Source of the DNA: Halobaculum gomorrense
GTDB taxonomy: Archaea > Halobacteriota > Halobacteria > Halobacteriales > Haloferacaceae
Direction: 5' to 3'
Assembly: GCF_900129775.1 (NCBI RefSeq)
Contig: NZ_FQWV01000010.1
Location: 16,661 to 80,660 of the forward strand
Length of the DNA: 64,000 nt
Shown: positions 8,433 to 18,386 of the stretch, one piece after another
Layout of the letters: the number at the start of each line of letters is the position of its first letter
How positions within the stretch are numbered: the stretch's first letter is position 1
Made by a program: the position numbers and the translations under genes
The notes under the pieces: generated by a model
The model's database searches: none
Told to the model about the DNA's origin: nothing
The model's input: only the letters and a program-made list of their open reading frames with translations

Positions 8433-11400
8433 TCAGTCGTCCGCGGGCGGCTCCGCCTCGACGCGCGCGACGCCGATGGTGACGGCGACGCCCTCGACGG
8501 TCCACTCCTCGACGAGGTCGAAGTCGGCCTCCGCCGCCTCCTCGTCGACGAACGCGTCGGTTCGGGTTTCCTCGGCGACGTACTCGCGGTGCTCGTCGAC
8601 GAAGCCGGCGACGCGGTCGTCGGCCACGTCCAGCGAGACGCGAATGCGCTCGTCGACCTCCAGATCCAGCTCCTTGCGCATCTCCTGGATGCGCCGCACT
8701 ACGTCGCGGGCGTACCCCTCGGACTCCACGTCCTCGGTGAGCTCGGTGTCGACGTAGACGGTTCCGCTCTCGAACTCCGCACTCACGACGCCCTCCGGTG
8801 CCTGTGAGTGAAAGGTGACCATCTCCTCGTCCAGATCGTACACCTCGCCGTCGACCTCGACGGCGAGGCGGCCGCCGGCCTCCAGCTCCGCCCGCGTCGA
8901 GCCGCTGATCTCGGCCATCACGTCCTGGGCGTCGCCGCCGAAGGCGGGGCCGAGCCTCGACATCTCCGGCTCGGCGACCTCGACGAGCTCGCCGTAGGAG
9001 TCGACCACCTCGACCGACCGGCTGTTCACCCGTTCGGCCAGCAGGTCGCGGAGGGCCGACACTGACTCGCGGGTGTTCGGGTCGTCGCTCTCGACGACGA
9101 CCCGGGTGACGGGCCAGCGGAGCTTGCGCTCGGCCCGCTGGCGGGCGTTCGCGGCCGCCTCCTCCACGTCGCGGAGGACGGCCATGTCGCGCTCCAGCTC
9201 CTCGTCGCGGAGGGCGTCGTCGACCTCGGGGTAGTCGAGCTGGTGGACCGTCGTCGCCTCGCCGTCGAGGTGCTGGTACATCCGCTCGGTGAGGTACGGC
9301 GCGTACGGGGCGAGCAGACGGGTTACCTCCCCGAGGACCGTCGCCATCGTGTCGTAGGCGGCGCGCTTGCTCGCGGAGTCCTCGTCTTCCCACATGCGCT
9401 CGCGGATCGCCTTCACGTAGAAGCGCGACACGTCCTGCGTCACGAACTCGAGCAGGGCGTTGAGCGCGTCGTCGACCTCGTAGTCGTCCCACGCGGCATC
9501 CATCTCGGCTTTGACGGTCTGGAGCCGCGAGAGCACCCACTCGTCGACGACCTCCAGATCGGCGCCGTGCACCTCTGGGTCGGCCGGATCGTAGCCATCC
9601 AGCTCCATGTACGGCAGCGGGAAGCGGAACACGTTCCACAGGATGTTGAGCGTCGACTGCATCTCGTGGAGGCCGTCCCACTCGAACGCGAGGTTCTTCT
9701 CCTGCTGCTCGTGGCTGAGGAGGTAACAGCGGAGGGGGTCGCGCCCGGCGGCGTCGATGGCTTCCTCCGGTTCGACGATGTTCCCCTTCGACTTGGACAT
9801 CTTCGAGCCGTCGCCCATCGTCGTGAATCCGTGCATTAACACTTCGTTGTAGGGTGACTCGCCGAGCGCGGCGGTGCCCATGCCCAGTTGCGACCAGAAC
9901 CATCCGCGTGTCTGGTCGTGCGCCTCGATGATGAGGTCGGCGGGCCACAGCTCCTCGAAGTCCTCCTCGTCGCTCGGATAGCCGATGGTGCCGAGGCTGG
10001 CGACCGAGGAGTCGAACCACACGTCGAACACGTCCGGCACGCGTTCGTAGGTGGTTCCGTCCGCGGTGATCGTCAGGTCGTCGATGGAGGGGCGGTGGAG
10101 GTCGATGGCGTCGGGGTCGATCTCCTGGTCGACGCGTTCGGCGAGTTCCTCGCGCGTACCGACGACGATCAGGTCGTCGGCGTCGTACGTCTCGACGTCC
10201 TCGGGGACCCAGATGGGGAGGGGGATGCCCCAGTAGCGCTGCCGGGAGATGTTCCAGTCGGGCGCCTCCTCGACGAAGTTGCGGAAGCGGCCCTCGCGGG
10301 CGGACTGCGGGTGCCACTCGGCGTCCCCGATGTTGTCGAGGAGCTCGTCTTTGATCTCGGTGATCCGGATGAACCACTGGTCGGTCGCGAGGAAGACGAT
10401 GGGCGTGTCACAGCGCCAGCAGTGGCCGTAGCTGTGCTCGTGGGTCTCGCTGGCCAGCAGCAGCCCCTTCTCGTCGAGGTCCGCGATGATGTCGTCGTTG
10501 GCGTCGCGGACGAACTCGCCTGCGTAGTCGCCGGCGGTGTCGGTGTAGACGCCGTCGCCGCCGACGGGGCAGAAGGCGTCGAGCCCGAGCGCCTCGCCGC
10601 GCTCGAAGTCCTCCTGCCCGTGGCCGGGCGCGGAGTGGACGAGCCCCGTGCGGTCGGCCTCGACGTAGCCGGCGGTGTACACCTGCCCGGCGCCCTCGAA
10701 GCTCGGGTGCTCGGGGACCTCCTCGGCGAGCGGGTGGTCGTACGCCCAGCCGACGAGCTCCTCGCCGTCGTACTCGGCGACGACCTCGTAGTCGTCGTAG
10801 CGGCCGCGGCGGAGAGCGTCCTCCACGGTGGACTCCGCGAGGAACAGCGTCTCGGTCTCTCCGTCCCTCGTGGCCTCGACTTCCTGATAGGTGAGGTCGG
10901 CGCCGACCGCGATGAACGTGTTCGCGGGGATCGTCCACGGCGTCGTCGTCCAGATGACGAGGCTCCCCTCGCGGTCGGAGAGGGGGAACTTCACGTAGAT
11001 GGAGGGCGACTCGATCTCGTCGTACTCGACCTCGTTGTTGGCGATGGCGGTCTCACAGCGGGGGCACTGGGAGATGGAGCGCTTCCCCTGCTCGACGAGC
11101 CCGCGGTCATGGACCTGCGAGAGCGCCCACCACGCGGACTCCATGTACTCCGGCTCGATAGTCTGGTACGGGTCGTCCCAGTCCATCCAGGCGCCGATGG
11201 ACTGGAAGTCCTCGTCCATGTTCTCGCGGTTGCGGACGGCGAACTCCCGACACTCCTCGATGAAGTTCTCCATGCCGAACTCCTCGATGTCGCGTTTGGT
11301 GTCGAAGCCGAGCTCCTGCTCGACTTTCGTCTCGATGGGGAGCCCGTGCATGTCGTACCCGGGGCGGTCGGTCACGTCGTGGCCGTTCATCCGCGTGTGG

Positions 11401-11612
11401 CGGATGACGGTGTCCTTGAGCGTCTTGTTCCAGGCCGTCCCCAGGTGCATCTGGCCGGTCGTGTACGGCGGGCCGTCGACAAAAAAGAACGAGGGGTCGT
11501 CGGCGTGCGCCTCCTTCGTCACCTCGTAGGCGTCCGTCTCGTCCCAACGCTCGGAGACGGCGGACTCCACCGCCTCCGGCGTGTACTGGTCCGAGATGTC
11601 GCTGTCGTCCAT
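8433..11612 (-). CDS. ileS: Isoleucine--tRNA ligase
   Basis: Class I aminoacyl-tRNA synthetase that charges tRNA-Ile. The 1059-residue length is normal for archaeal/eukaryal-type IleRS. The HIGH-equivalent motif is in PPYTTGQMHLGT near residue 50 and the KMSKS loop is intact (KMSKSKGN near residue 605). Between them is the large CP1 editing insertion. The C-terminal region carries the anticodon-binding helical domain and a further domain. I chose the ATG at 11612 (MDDSDISDQYTPEAVESAV); the extra 106 residues of the open frame upstream are Ser/Arg-rich shadow sequence over the divergent neighbour's leader. It is a single-gene unit, transcribed away from the gene at 11770. Confidence 0.97.
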   Translation of the reverse strand: MDDSDISDQYTPEAVESAVSERWDETDAYEVTKEAHADDPSFFFVDGPPYTTGQMHLGTAWNKTLKDTVIRHTRMNGHDVTDRPGYDMHGLPIETKVEQELGFDTKRDIEEFGMENFIEECREFAVRNRENMDEDFQSIGAWMDWDDPYQTIEPEYMESAWWALSQVHDRGLVEQGKRSISQCPRCETAIANNEVEYDEIESPSIYVKFPLSDREGSLVIWTTTPWTIPANTFIAVGADLTYQEVEATRDGETETLFLAESTVEDALRRGRYDDYEVVAEYDGEELVGWAYDHPLAEEVPEHPSFEGAGQVYTAGYVEADRTGLVHSAPGHGQEDFERGEALGLDAFCPVGGDGVYTDTAGDYAGEFVRDANDDIIADLDEKGLLLASETHEHSYGHCWRCDTPIVFLATDQWFIRITEIKDELLDNIGDAEWHPQSAREGRFRNFVEEAPDWNISRQRYWGIPLPIWVPEDVETYDADDLIVVGTREELAERVDQEIDPDAIDLHRPSIDDLTITADGTTYERVPDVFDVWFDSSVASLGTIGYPSDEEDFEELWPADLIIEAHDQTRGWFWSQLGMGTAALGESPYNEVLMHGFTTMGDGSKMSKSKGNIVEPEEAIDAAGRDPLRCYLLSHEQQEKNLAFEWDGLHEMQSTLNILWNVFRFPLPYMELDGYDPADPEVHGADLEVVDEWVLSRLQTVKAEMDAAWDDYEVDDALNALLEFVTQDVSRFYVKAIRERMWEDEDSASKRAAYDTMATVLGEVTRLLAPYAPYLTERMYQHLDGEATTVHQLDYPEVDDALRDEELERDMAVLRDVEEAAANARQRAERKLRWPVTRVVVESDDPNTRESVSALRDLLAERVNSRSVEVVDSYGELVEVAEPEMSRLGPAFGGDAQDVMAEISGSTRAELEAGGRLAVEVDGEVYDLDEEMVTFHSQAPEGVVSAEFESGTVYVDTELTEDVESEGYARDVVRRIQEMRKELDLEVDERIRVSLDVADDRVAGFVDEHREYVAEETRTDAFVDEEAAEADFDLVEEWTVEGVAVTIGVARVEAEPPADD

Positions 11613-11769
11613 GCTCGGTGTGAACCGGTGGGAGTACATCAAGTCGGTGGTCCACCGGCGCCAGTTCACACGGCCACGGACACCGGTGACCGTGTCTGTC
11701 GACGCGCCGATTTCACCCCTGAGAACCGCGACGGAGCGTTCATACCGACACCACGGGAACCGCAGCGCA

Positions 11770-12381
11770 ATGAGCGATGCCGACGGCTCGGACGGACCAG
11801 ACGAGGACGATCCAGTCCGCGATGTCGTCCGCGTCGATGGACCGGAGTCGGCCGACGAGGACGGGGCCGACGACGACGAGGGGTCTCCGGTCGGTCGCGA
11901 CGGCGTGATGGACCCGGACGACCTCGACATCCGCGACCGCGACGGCGTCGACGAGACCGACGACGGGCGCTACGTCATCTCGACCGGCGGCGGGCAGCGC
12001 GACGGCGCCCGGGACGGCGTTGCCGACGGCGCCCGGGACGGAGCCGACTCCGACGGGGACGCCCCCGCGACGACGCCGGCGGCATCGTCGGCGTCGCCCT
12101 CGGCAACGGCGCCAGAGCGGGACGGGAGTGAACACGCCGCCGGCGACGGCGATCCGCTGGAGGCGGTCGCCGCCGAACTCGGCGCGCTCTCCGCGTCGCA
12201 CGGCTTCGCGCTCGCGGTCGCCGCCGGCGGCGAGACCGATACGCTCCGGGTCGCCTCGGGGGATCCGACGGACACGCTGGCGACGGCGCTGCGGTGGTAC
12301 GCGCGGCGCGTGAATCCGGGGACGCCGGCGGAAGAGACGATCCGGGAGTTGCTGGCGGCGTCGGATCTGGAACTGGAGTAG
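11770..12381 (+). CDS. Conserved haloarchaeal acidic protein (DUF7500-like), function unknown
   Basis: A 203-residue, extremely acidic protein. Residues 1-60 are Asp/Glu/Gly-rich and contain the short conserved block VMDPDDLDIRDRDGV and then DDGRYVIST. The middle is low-complexity Ala/Asp/Ser linker. Residues 130-203 form a compact domain with ALSASHGFALAVAAGG and WYARRVNPGTPAEETIRELL. I recall this layout from haloarchaeal proteins of unknown function and give the DUF name from memory. No catalytic motif is visible. It is divergent from ileS (158-nt gap with both promoters) and 48 nt ahead of the AAA ATPase gene, so it may be cotranscribed with the latter. Confidence 0.65.
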   Translation: MSDADGSDGPDEDDPVRDVVRVDGPESADEDGADDDEGSPVGRDGVMDPDDLDIRDRDGVDETDDGRYVISTGGGQRDGARDGVADGARDGADSDGDAPATTPAASSASPSATAPERDGSEHAAGDGDPLEAVAAELGALSASHGFALAVAAGGETDTLRVASGDPTDTLATALRWYARRVNPGTPAEETIRELLAASDLELE

Positions 12382-12429
12382 CCGCCGCCCGTGGAAAGGG
12401 GTAAGCCTCCGCCATCCGAACCCCGTGCC

Positions 12430-14718
12430 ATGAGCGACGACGAAGGGCTCGCGCTGACGGCCCGCGGCGCGGCCAAGCGCGACGCCGGCCGGGGCATCGC
12501 GCGGCTCTCCGACGCGACGATGAGTAGGCTCGGCGTGCTGTCGGGCGAGACGGTCGTCATCGCGGGCGACCGCGAGACTGCGGCGAAGGTGTGGCCCGCG
12601 GGGACCGACGCCGAGGACGGCGAGGTGCTCGTTGACGGCGAGACCCGTGCCAACGCCGGCGCCAAGATCGGCGAGCGCGTGCGCGTCCACACGGAGCGGG
12701 TCGGCGAGGCCGACGCCGTGACGCTGACGGCGCCCGCCGCGCTCGACGGCGTCGCCATCGACGGCGACACGCTCGCGCGCGCCGCGAAGCGCGATCTCGA
12801 CGGCCGCCCCGTCAGCGCCGGCGAGCAGGTCCGGATCCCCCACCTCGGCGGCAACGTGTTCGTCGTCGAGGCGACCCGACCCGAGGGGCCGGTGAAGATC
12901 CACGACGGCACCCGCGTCGCGGTCGAACGACGGGCAACTGACGACCCCGCCGATGCGAGCGGCGACGGCCGAAGCGGCGTGAGCACCACCTCGTCCGGAA
13001 CCGGGGCGTCGGTCGACCTGCCCACTCGGGACCGACGGGCCGGCGGCGATGGCGGCGGGGACGGCGATTCGACCGCTGATACCGCCGAGACCACCGGCGC
13101 CGCGGCGTCGCCCCCGCCCGCCGGCGGCGTCACCTACGAGGACATCGGCGGCCTCGACGAGGAGCTCGATCTGGTGCGCGAGACGATCGAACTCCCCTTG
13201 TCGGAGCCGGAGGTGTTCGCCCGCCTCGGCATCGACCCGCCGAAGGGGGTGCTGTTGCACGGCCCGCCGGGGACCGGGAAGACGCTGATCGCGAAGGCCG
13301 TCGCCAACGAGGTGGACGCGACGTTCATCTCGGTGTCCGGCCCCGAGATAACCTCGAAGTACAAAGGCGAGAGCGAGGAGAAACTCCGAGAGATCTTCGC
13401 GGAGGCGAACGAGTCGGCGCCCAGCATCGTCTTCTTCGATGAGATCGACTCCATCGCCGGGCAGCGCGACGACGGCGGCGACATGGAGAATCGGATCGTG
13501 GGCCAACTCCTCTCGCTGATGGACGGGCTCGACGCCCGCGAGGACGTGATCGTCATCGGCGCGACCAACCGCGTCGACTCGATCGATCCCGCCCTCCGGC
13601 GCGGCGGGCGCTTCGACCGCGAGATCGAGATCGGCGTCCCCGGCGAGGCGGGTCGCCGCGAGATACTGGAGGTGCACACCCGTCGGATGCCCCTCGCCGA
13701 CGACGTGGATATCGGCCGCCTCGCCGCGCGGACGTACGGCTTCGTCGGCGCTGACATCGACTCGTTGACGACGGAGGCGGCGCTGACGGCGCTGCGCCGC
13801 GCCCGGCGCGACGACAGCGAGGTCGACCTCGCGACGGTGGAGGTGACCCGGGCGGACTTCGAGTCGGCGCTGGCGGCGGTCGAACCCTCCGCCATGCGCG
13901 AGTACGTCGCCGAACAGTCGGACACCACCTTCGACGACGTGGGCGGCCTCGACGAGGCGAAGGCGACGCTCGAACGCGCGGTGACGTGGCCGCTCACGTA
14001 CGCGCCGCTGTTCGAGGCCGCCGGCGCCGACCCCCCGACCGGCGTGCTCCTGTACGGCCCGCCCGGCACCGGGAAGACGCTGCTCGCGCGCGCCATCGCG
14101 GGCGAGTCGGAGGTGAACTTCATCGAGGTCGCCGGCCCGGAACTGCTCGACCGCTACGTCGGCGAGTCCGAGAAGGCCGTCCGCGAGGTGTTCGAGCGCG
14201 CCCGCCAGGCGGCCCCCAGCATCGTCTTCTTCGACGAGATCGACGCCATCGCGGCCGACCGTGACGGCATGGGCGACTCCTCGGGCGTCGGCGAGCGCGT
14301 CGTCTCCCAACTCCTCACGGAACTGGACCGGGCGAGCAGCAACCCCAACCTCGCGGTGATCGCCGCCACGAACCGCCGGGAGGCGCTCGACGACGCGCTC
14401 GTCCGGCCCGGCCGCCTTGAGAGCCACGTGGAGGTCCCGCTGCCCGACGTGGAGGGCCGCCGGAAGATCCTCGCGGTCCACACCGGGCGCACGCCGCTTT
14501 CGGACGACGTGGACCTCGACGACGTGGCCGAGCACGCCGGGGGCTACTCCGGCGCGGAACTGACCGCGGTCGTCCGCGAGGCGACGATGCGGGCGGTCGA
14601 GCGCGTCGCCGACGAGTACGGCGAGGCGGCGAACGACCACGCCGACGCGCTGTCGGTGACGATGGCCGACTTTGAGGCGGCGATGACGGTCGTCGCCCCG
14701 CCGGAGTCGGCCGACTGA
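12430..14718 (+). CDS. Cdc48/VAT-like AAA ATPase with two ATPase domains
   Basis: A 762-residue unfoldase of the Cdc48/p97/VAT family, which extracts and unfolds proteins in the cytoplasm and can feed the proteasome. Residues 1-170 form the substrate-binding N domain (double-psi barrel; SDATMSRLGVLSGETVVIAG). A disordered Asp/Gly linker follows at about 175-235. D1 has Walker A GPPGTGKTLIAKAV near 277 and Walker B IVFFDEIDSIAG near 332. D2 has GPPGTGKTLLARAI near 542 and IVFFDEIDAIAA near 597. Both sensor/arginine-finger regions are present (GATNRVDSIDPALRR and AATNRREALDDALVRPGR). The start is the ATG at 12430; ATPs in both domains should be hydrolysable. Haloarchaea have several paralogues, so a specific role is not assigned. 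Confidence 0.93.
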   Translation: MSDDEGLALTARGAAKRDAGRGIARLSDATMSRLGVLSGETVVIAGDRETAAKVWPAGTDAEDGEVLVDGETRANAGAKIGERVRVHTERVGEADAVTLTAPAALDGVAIDGDTLARAAKRDLDGRPVSAGEQVRIPHLGGNVFVVEATRPEGPVKIHDGTRVAVERRATDDPADASGDGRSGVSTTSSGTGASVDLPTRDRRAGGDGGGDGDSTADTAETTGAAASPPPAGGVTYEDIGGLDEELDLVRETIELPLSEPEVFARLGIDPPKGVLLHGPPGTGKTLIAKAVANEVDATFISVSGPEITSKYKGESEEKLREIFAEANESAPSIVFFDEIDSIAGQRDDGGDMENRIVGQLLSLMDGLDAREDVIVIGATNRVDSIDPALRRGGRFDREIEIGVPGEAGRREILEVHTRRMPLADDVDIGRLAARTYGFVGADIDSLTTEAALTALRRARRDDSEVDLATVEVTRADFESALAAVEPSAMREYVAEQSDTTFDDVGGLDEAKATLERAVTWPLTYAPLFEAAGADPPTGVLLYGPPGTGKTLLARAIAGESEVNFIEVAGPELLDRYVGESEKAVREVFERARQAAPSIVFFDEIDAIAADRDGMGDSSGVGERVVSQLLTELDRASSNPNLAVIAATNRREALDDALVRPGRLESHVEVPLPDVEGRRKILAVHTGRTPLSDDVDLDDVAEHAGGYSGAELTAVVREATMRAVERVADEYGEAANDHADALSVTMADFEAAMTVVAPPESAD

Positions 14719-14732
14719 ACCGGGTACCGGAG

Positions 14733-14924
14733 CTACTCTTTCCGGAGCACGTCGGGCGCGAACGGGCGGACCAGCAGCGTCTCGCCCACCTCGCCCTCGT
14801 ACTCGACGTGCAGCACGCGGTAGCCCGCCCCCGGCGTTGGGTCGGGCCGCCACCCGAGCAGCTCCCGCGCGCCCGCCTCCGGGTCGTAGTTGTCCAGCAC
14901 CGCGACGGCGTCGTCGGTGGTCAC
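14733..14924 (-). CDS. Small hypothetical protein
   Basis: A 63-codon frame starting with GTG, convergent with the AAA ATPase gene 14 nt away. The peptide (DNYDPEAGARELLGWRPDPT then VLHVEYEGEVGETLLVRPF) has haloarchaeal composition and a plausible beta-rich core. The coding-looking frame continues seven codons upstream (FLADLAF) before a TAG, with no ATG or GTG there, so the true start is uncertain. I do not recognise the family. Confidence 0.4.
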   Translation of the reverse strand: MTTDDAVAVLDNYDPEAGARELLGWRPDPTPGAGYRVLHVEYEGEVGETLLVRPFAPDVLRKE

Positions 14925-15005
14925 GAACGCGAGGTCTGCGAGGAACTACCGGCAATATTGACTCCGACCCCCTCGGTTGAATCAGTCGGGGGGCACGTGG
15001 CAGGT

Positions 15006-15395
15006 ATGACCGAACTCCTACCCGAGGAGGCGGCCGAGCGACTCGTCTCCACGTGCCGGACCACCGTCGGCGACAACGCGCGCTCGGTGACGTTCTTCTC
15101 GCGCACCGACCACGAGCAGCTGTACCTCCGCGACGACCTCGAACAGGACGCCGACCTGATGGCGTTCATCGGCACCGAGCGCCAGGACTTCGCGATGGCC
15201 AGCGACGGCTACTCGGGAACCGAGCTGGGCGAGTACCGCTACACGCTGCGCGTGTTCGAGAACGGCTATGCCGTCCGGATCGACGGGCGCGACAAGGGCG
15301 TGCTCGTCACCAGCGACGGGATGGAGCTTCGCGACTTCAACCACCTCGCCAGCGCCGTCTCCGCGACGCTGGAGGAGTGGGAAGGCGAGATCTGA
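15006..15395 (+). CDS. Conserved haloarchaeal protein (DUF7522-like), function unknown
   Basis: A 129-residue soluble protein. Visible features are LLPEEAAERLVSTCRTTVGD, a strand-rich centre (SVTFFSRTDHEQLYLRDDL) and a C-terminal segment (GYAVRIDGRDKGVLVTSDGM) resembling sensor-like alpha/beta proteins. I recall similar short proteins across haloarchaea, often annotated only by DUF number. The ATG at 15006 follows a plausible ribosome-binding stretch; the frame upstream to 14808 overlaps the previous small gene and is ignored. No enzyme motif is visible. It converges on the helicase gene 18 nt downstream. Confidence 0.65.
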   Translation: MTELLPEEAAERLVSTCRTTVGDNARSVTFFSRTDHEQLYLRDDLEQDADLMAFIGTERQDFAMASDGYSGTELGEYRYTLRVFENGYAVRIDGRDKGVLVTSDGMELRDFNHLASAVSATLEEWEGEI

Positions 15396-15413
15396 GTCGC
15401 GCTCGGCGGCGGC

Positions 15414-18251
15414 TCACTCCCAGAAGCTCTTCGTCCGCGCGTACTGGCGCTCCTGCTTCAGGATGTCCCGGTAGAAGTCGCCCTTGTTCTCCCGCAGTTT
15501 CCCGATGATCCGCGCGGCGTTGTGCGGTCCCACGCCGCGGGCGGCTAGCGCGATCACCGCCTGCTTGCCGTGCGCCTGCACGAGGTTCGCCGAGCGGTTC
15601 GCCTTGCGCGTGAGTTTCTCCTGCTCCTCGTCCTTCTCGCTCGCGCGGACCGCCTTCACCGTCTCCCCGTCCCACGGATTGAGCGCCGCGATGCGGGTCG
15701 ACCCGCACTCGGGGCACTCCGGCGTGTCGCGGACGCGGCGCACCTTCGTCCGCTGGTTCCACTCGCCGCAGTGGACGCACAGCTGGATCACGTGGTCGTC
15801 CATGATGCGGTCGCGAATGGTCTCGATCACCGAGGCGTCGGCGTTCTCGGGGACGAGGAACTCCCGACCCGACGAGCGGCCGTCGGTGCCCAGCGGCGTC
15901 CGATCGCGGGCGGCAACGACCTCGATCTCGCCGTCATCGATGGCGGCGAGCAGCTCCGCGGTCTCCTCGACGGCCAGTTCCGTGTGGAACACCTCCCGCA
16001 CGGCCTCGTCGAAGACGGGCGTGTCCTCGAGCGCCGCCAGGAGGCGGTCGCCGCCGAAGCGTTTGTTCCCTTGGTAGCGCTTGAGCGCGCCGAACTTCGC
16101 GGCGACGTGCGCGAGCGTGAACTTGAGCGTGTCCGAGTTCTTCAGCGCCAGCTCCAGCAGCGCCTCGACGTGGGCGGGGTCCGTCTCCTCTAGCACCTCG
16201 ATGACGGTGCCGGGGGTGACGCCGTTCGGCACCTCCAACTCCACGCGGTAGGGGTCGGCCTCCATCCCGACCGACGAGCCGGTTCGCTGGCCGATCAGCG
16301 CCGAGAGCAGGCGCCCGAGCGTGCGGTTCACCTCGTGTCCGAAGGCCGCGTTGACGGCGATCGATCGTCCCCGGCCCTCCACGACGATCCGGTCGTCCGT
16401 CGGTATCGGGTGGCCGGCGTCGACGTGTCTCTCGACGGTGTCGAGTCCCACCCGGATCGTCTCGGCGTCGGCGGGGTACCGACCGGCGAACTCGCGGGCG
16501 ACCGCCTCGGCGTCGGCGCCGCCCGCGAACTGCGGCTCGGCGACGCCGCGCATCTCGCCCACCTCGCCGGCGACCGCGCGCGGGACGGGGATCTCCTGGC
16601 CGGTCCACGACGGCACCTCACCGGCGGGGTCCTCAATGGGCGTGACGTTCACCTCCGACTCCTCGTCGTCGATGTCGTTGATGCGCCACAGCTCTCCGCG
16701 CTGGATGAACGTCTCGCCCGGCTGGGCGAAGTTGACGACGAACCGCTCGTCGAGGGTGCCGATCTGCCGGCGCGAGGAGATGTCGTACACGTCGTACGTC
16801 TCCTCGTCGGGGATCATCGAGAGGTTCCGGTAGTAGTACTGCCAGGTGCCGCCCGATGTCTCCAGCACGTCGCGCTCCTCGTCGATCCACAGCAGGCGGT
16901 TCCCCGACAGCTCGCGGGCGACCTCCCGGAACGTCTCCTCGGGGAGATCGCGGAAGGGGTACGCCCGCGTGATCAGTTCGTACGCCTCGCGTGCGTTGAC
17001 CTCGCCCATGTCCATCAGCAGGCCGACGATCTGGTTCGCGAGCGTGTCGAGGCTGCCGTGGTGGATGCCCGAGTCCTCGACTTCGCCGCCGACCGCTCGC
17101 CGGGCGATGGCCAGCGCTTCCATCGTGTCGTCGGCCGAGTCGGTGACGATGGTGCCGCGGCTCACCTCGTCGCGGCGGTGGCCCGCGCGGCCGACCCGCT
17201 GGAGCAGGCGGGCGACCTCGCGGGGGGAGTTGTACTGCACCACGTGGTCGACGCGGCCCACGTCGATCCCCAACTCCATCGAGGAGGTACAGACGAGCCC
17301 GTCGATCTCGCCGGCCTTGAACGCGTCTTCGACCTCGATGCGGGCGTCCTTGGAGAGCGAGCCGTGATGGACGCCGATCGGTTCGCCGAGCGTCTTGAAC
17401 CGCGATCCCAGCGCCTCCGCCGTCTGGCGGGTGTTGACGAAGATCAGGACCGACTCGTTGTCGCCGACGATGTCGCGGATCAGCCGGACGTGACTCGCGA
17501 TGTCGGGATCGGTCGCCAGCTTCCCAGCGAGGCGCTCGTCTTCGGGGGTCACCTCGGGGGAGACCACGTCGAACTCCACCTTGCTCCCCACGTTGACCTC
17601 GACGATCTCACAGCCCCGATCGCCGGTGAGGAACTTCCCGACCTCCTTGGGGTCGCCGACAGTCGCAGAGAGGCCGATCCGCTGAAAGTCGCCGGCGAGT
17701 CGGCGGACGCGCTCCAGGCCGACGGTCAACTGCGCGCCGCGCTTGGAGGCGGCGAGTTCGTGGACCTCGTCGACGACGACGTGGTCCACGTCCGAGAGGG
17801 CCGCCCGGAGTTTCTCGCCCGTCAGCATCGCCTGCAGCGTCTCCGGGGTCGTCACCAGCACGTCCGGCGGGTCGTCCGCCTGCTTGCTCCGCTGGTAGTC
17901 CGTGGTGTCGCCGTGGCGGACCTGCACGTCGAGGTCGAGGTACTCGCCCCACCACTCCAGGCGCTCGCGCATGTCGCGGTTGAGCGCCCGCAGCGGCGTC
18001 ACGTACAGCGCGCCCAGTCCCTCCGGACGAGTCTCCGCGAGCGCCGAGAACACCGGGAGCATCGCCGTCTCCGTCTTCCCGGTCCCCGTCGGCGCGATGA
18101 CGAGGGCGTCGTTTCCGTCCGCCAGCGGCGGGATCGCCCGCCGTTGGGGCGCCGTCGGCGTCGTGAAGCCGCGCTCGGACAGCGCCGACCGCACCGCCTC
18201 GCCCAGCGCCGCGAAGGCGTCCATCCCCGTCGCTCGCGGCGTGTCGCTCAT
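15414..18251 (-). CDS. Lhr-type ATP-dependent DNA helicase (superfamily 2)
   Basis: A 945-residue superfamily 2 helicase of the archaeal Lhr family, linked to DNA repair and replication stress. Motif I is APTGTGKTETAM near residue 55 and motif II is the DEVH box in VVVDEVHELAASKRG. Later motifs include VFVNT-like and QRVGRAGHRRD, the latter giving the arginine finger. The Lhr-specific winged-helix and beta-sheet bundle follow. At about 823-850 there is a zinc-ribbon-like pair (CVHCGEWNQ and CPECGS). I chose the ATG at 18251, seven residues before the conserved DAFAALG segment; upstream sequence is a shadow. It appears to be a single-gene unit. Confidence 0.88.
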   Translation of the reverse strand: MSDTPRATGMDAFAALGEAVRSALSERGFTTPTAPQRRAIPPLADGNDALVIAPTGTGKTETAMLPVFSALAETRPEGLGALYVTPLRALNRDMRERLEWWGEYLDLDVQVRHGDTTDYQRSKQADDPPDVLVTTPETLQAMLTGEKLRAALSDVDHVVVDEVHELAASKRGAQLTVGLERVRRLAGDFQRIGLSATVGDPKEVGKFLTGDRGCEIVEVNVGSKVEFDVVSPEVTPEDERLAGKLATDPDIASHVRLIRDIVGDNESVLIFVNTRQTAEALGSRFKTLGEPIGVHHGSLSKDARIEVEDAFKAGEIDGLVCTSSMELGIDVGRVDHVVQYNSPREVARLLQRVGRAGHRRDEVSRGTIVTDSADDTMEALAIARRAVGGEVEDSGIHHGSLDTLANQIVGLLMDMGEVNAREAYELITRAYPFRDLPEETFREVARELSGNRLLWIDEERDVLETSGGTWQYYYRNLSMIPDEETYDVYDISSRRQIGTLDERFVVNFAQPGETFIQRGELWRINDIDDEESEVNVTPIEDPAGEVPSWTGQEIPVPRAVAGEVGEMRGVAEPQFAGGADAEAVAREFAGRYPADAETIRVGLDTVERHVDAGHPIPTDDRIVVEGRGRSIAVNAAFGHEVNRTLGRLLSALIGQRTGSSVGMEADPYRVELEVPNGVTPGTVIEVLEETDPAHVEALLELALKNSDTLKFTLAHVAAKFGALKRYQGNKRFGGDRLLAALEDTPVFDEAVREVFHTELAVEETAELLAAIDDGEIEVVAARDRTPLGTDGRSSGREFLVPENADASVIETIRDRIMDDHVIQLCVHCGEWNQRTKVRRVRDTPECPECGSTRIAALNPWDGETVKAVRASEKDEEQEKLTRKANRSANLVQAHGKQAVIALAARGVGPHNAARIIGKLRENKGDFYRDILKQERQYARTKSFWE

Positions 18252-18386
18252 CGACGCGGATTTCGTCGCGATCCGGTTAAGGGTCGCGCTCCCGGCCGTT
18301 CCGACGACCCCCGCTCGCGTCGCCCTCGATCGTCCCGCCCCCATCCGCGCTGTCGCCCACCGCGCCGCCGGATGCGCCCCCGCGCG

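Noticed and set aside
7750..10377. An 875-residue minus-strand frame.
   Set aside because: Only its last 134 residues (arsR) look real; the rest is the other frame of ileS, Arg/Pro/Gly-rich without motifs.
9888..12131. A 747-residue plus-strand frame opposite ileS.
   Set aside because: Shadow of ileS and the 11770 gene: no domain, extreme Val/Asp/Arg bias, contradicted by the clear IleRS.
11740..14955. A 1071-residue minus-strand frame opposite the Cdc48-like gene.
   Set aside because: Shadow of the AAA ATPase, with repetitive Arg/Asp/Val composition and no motif.
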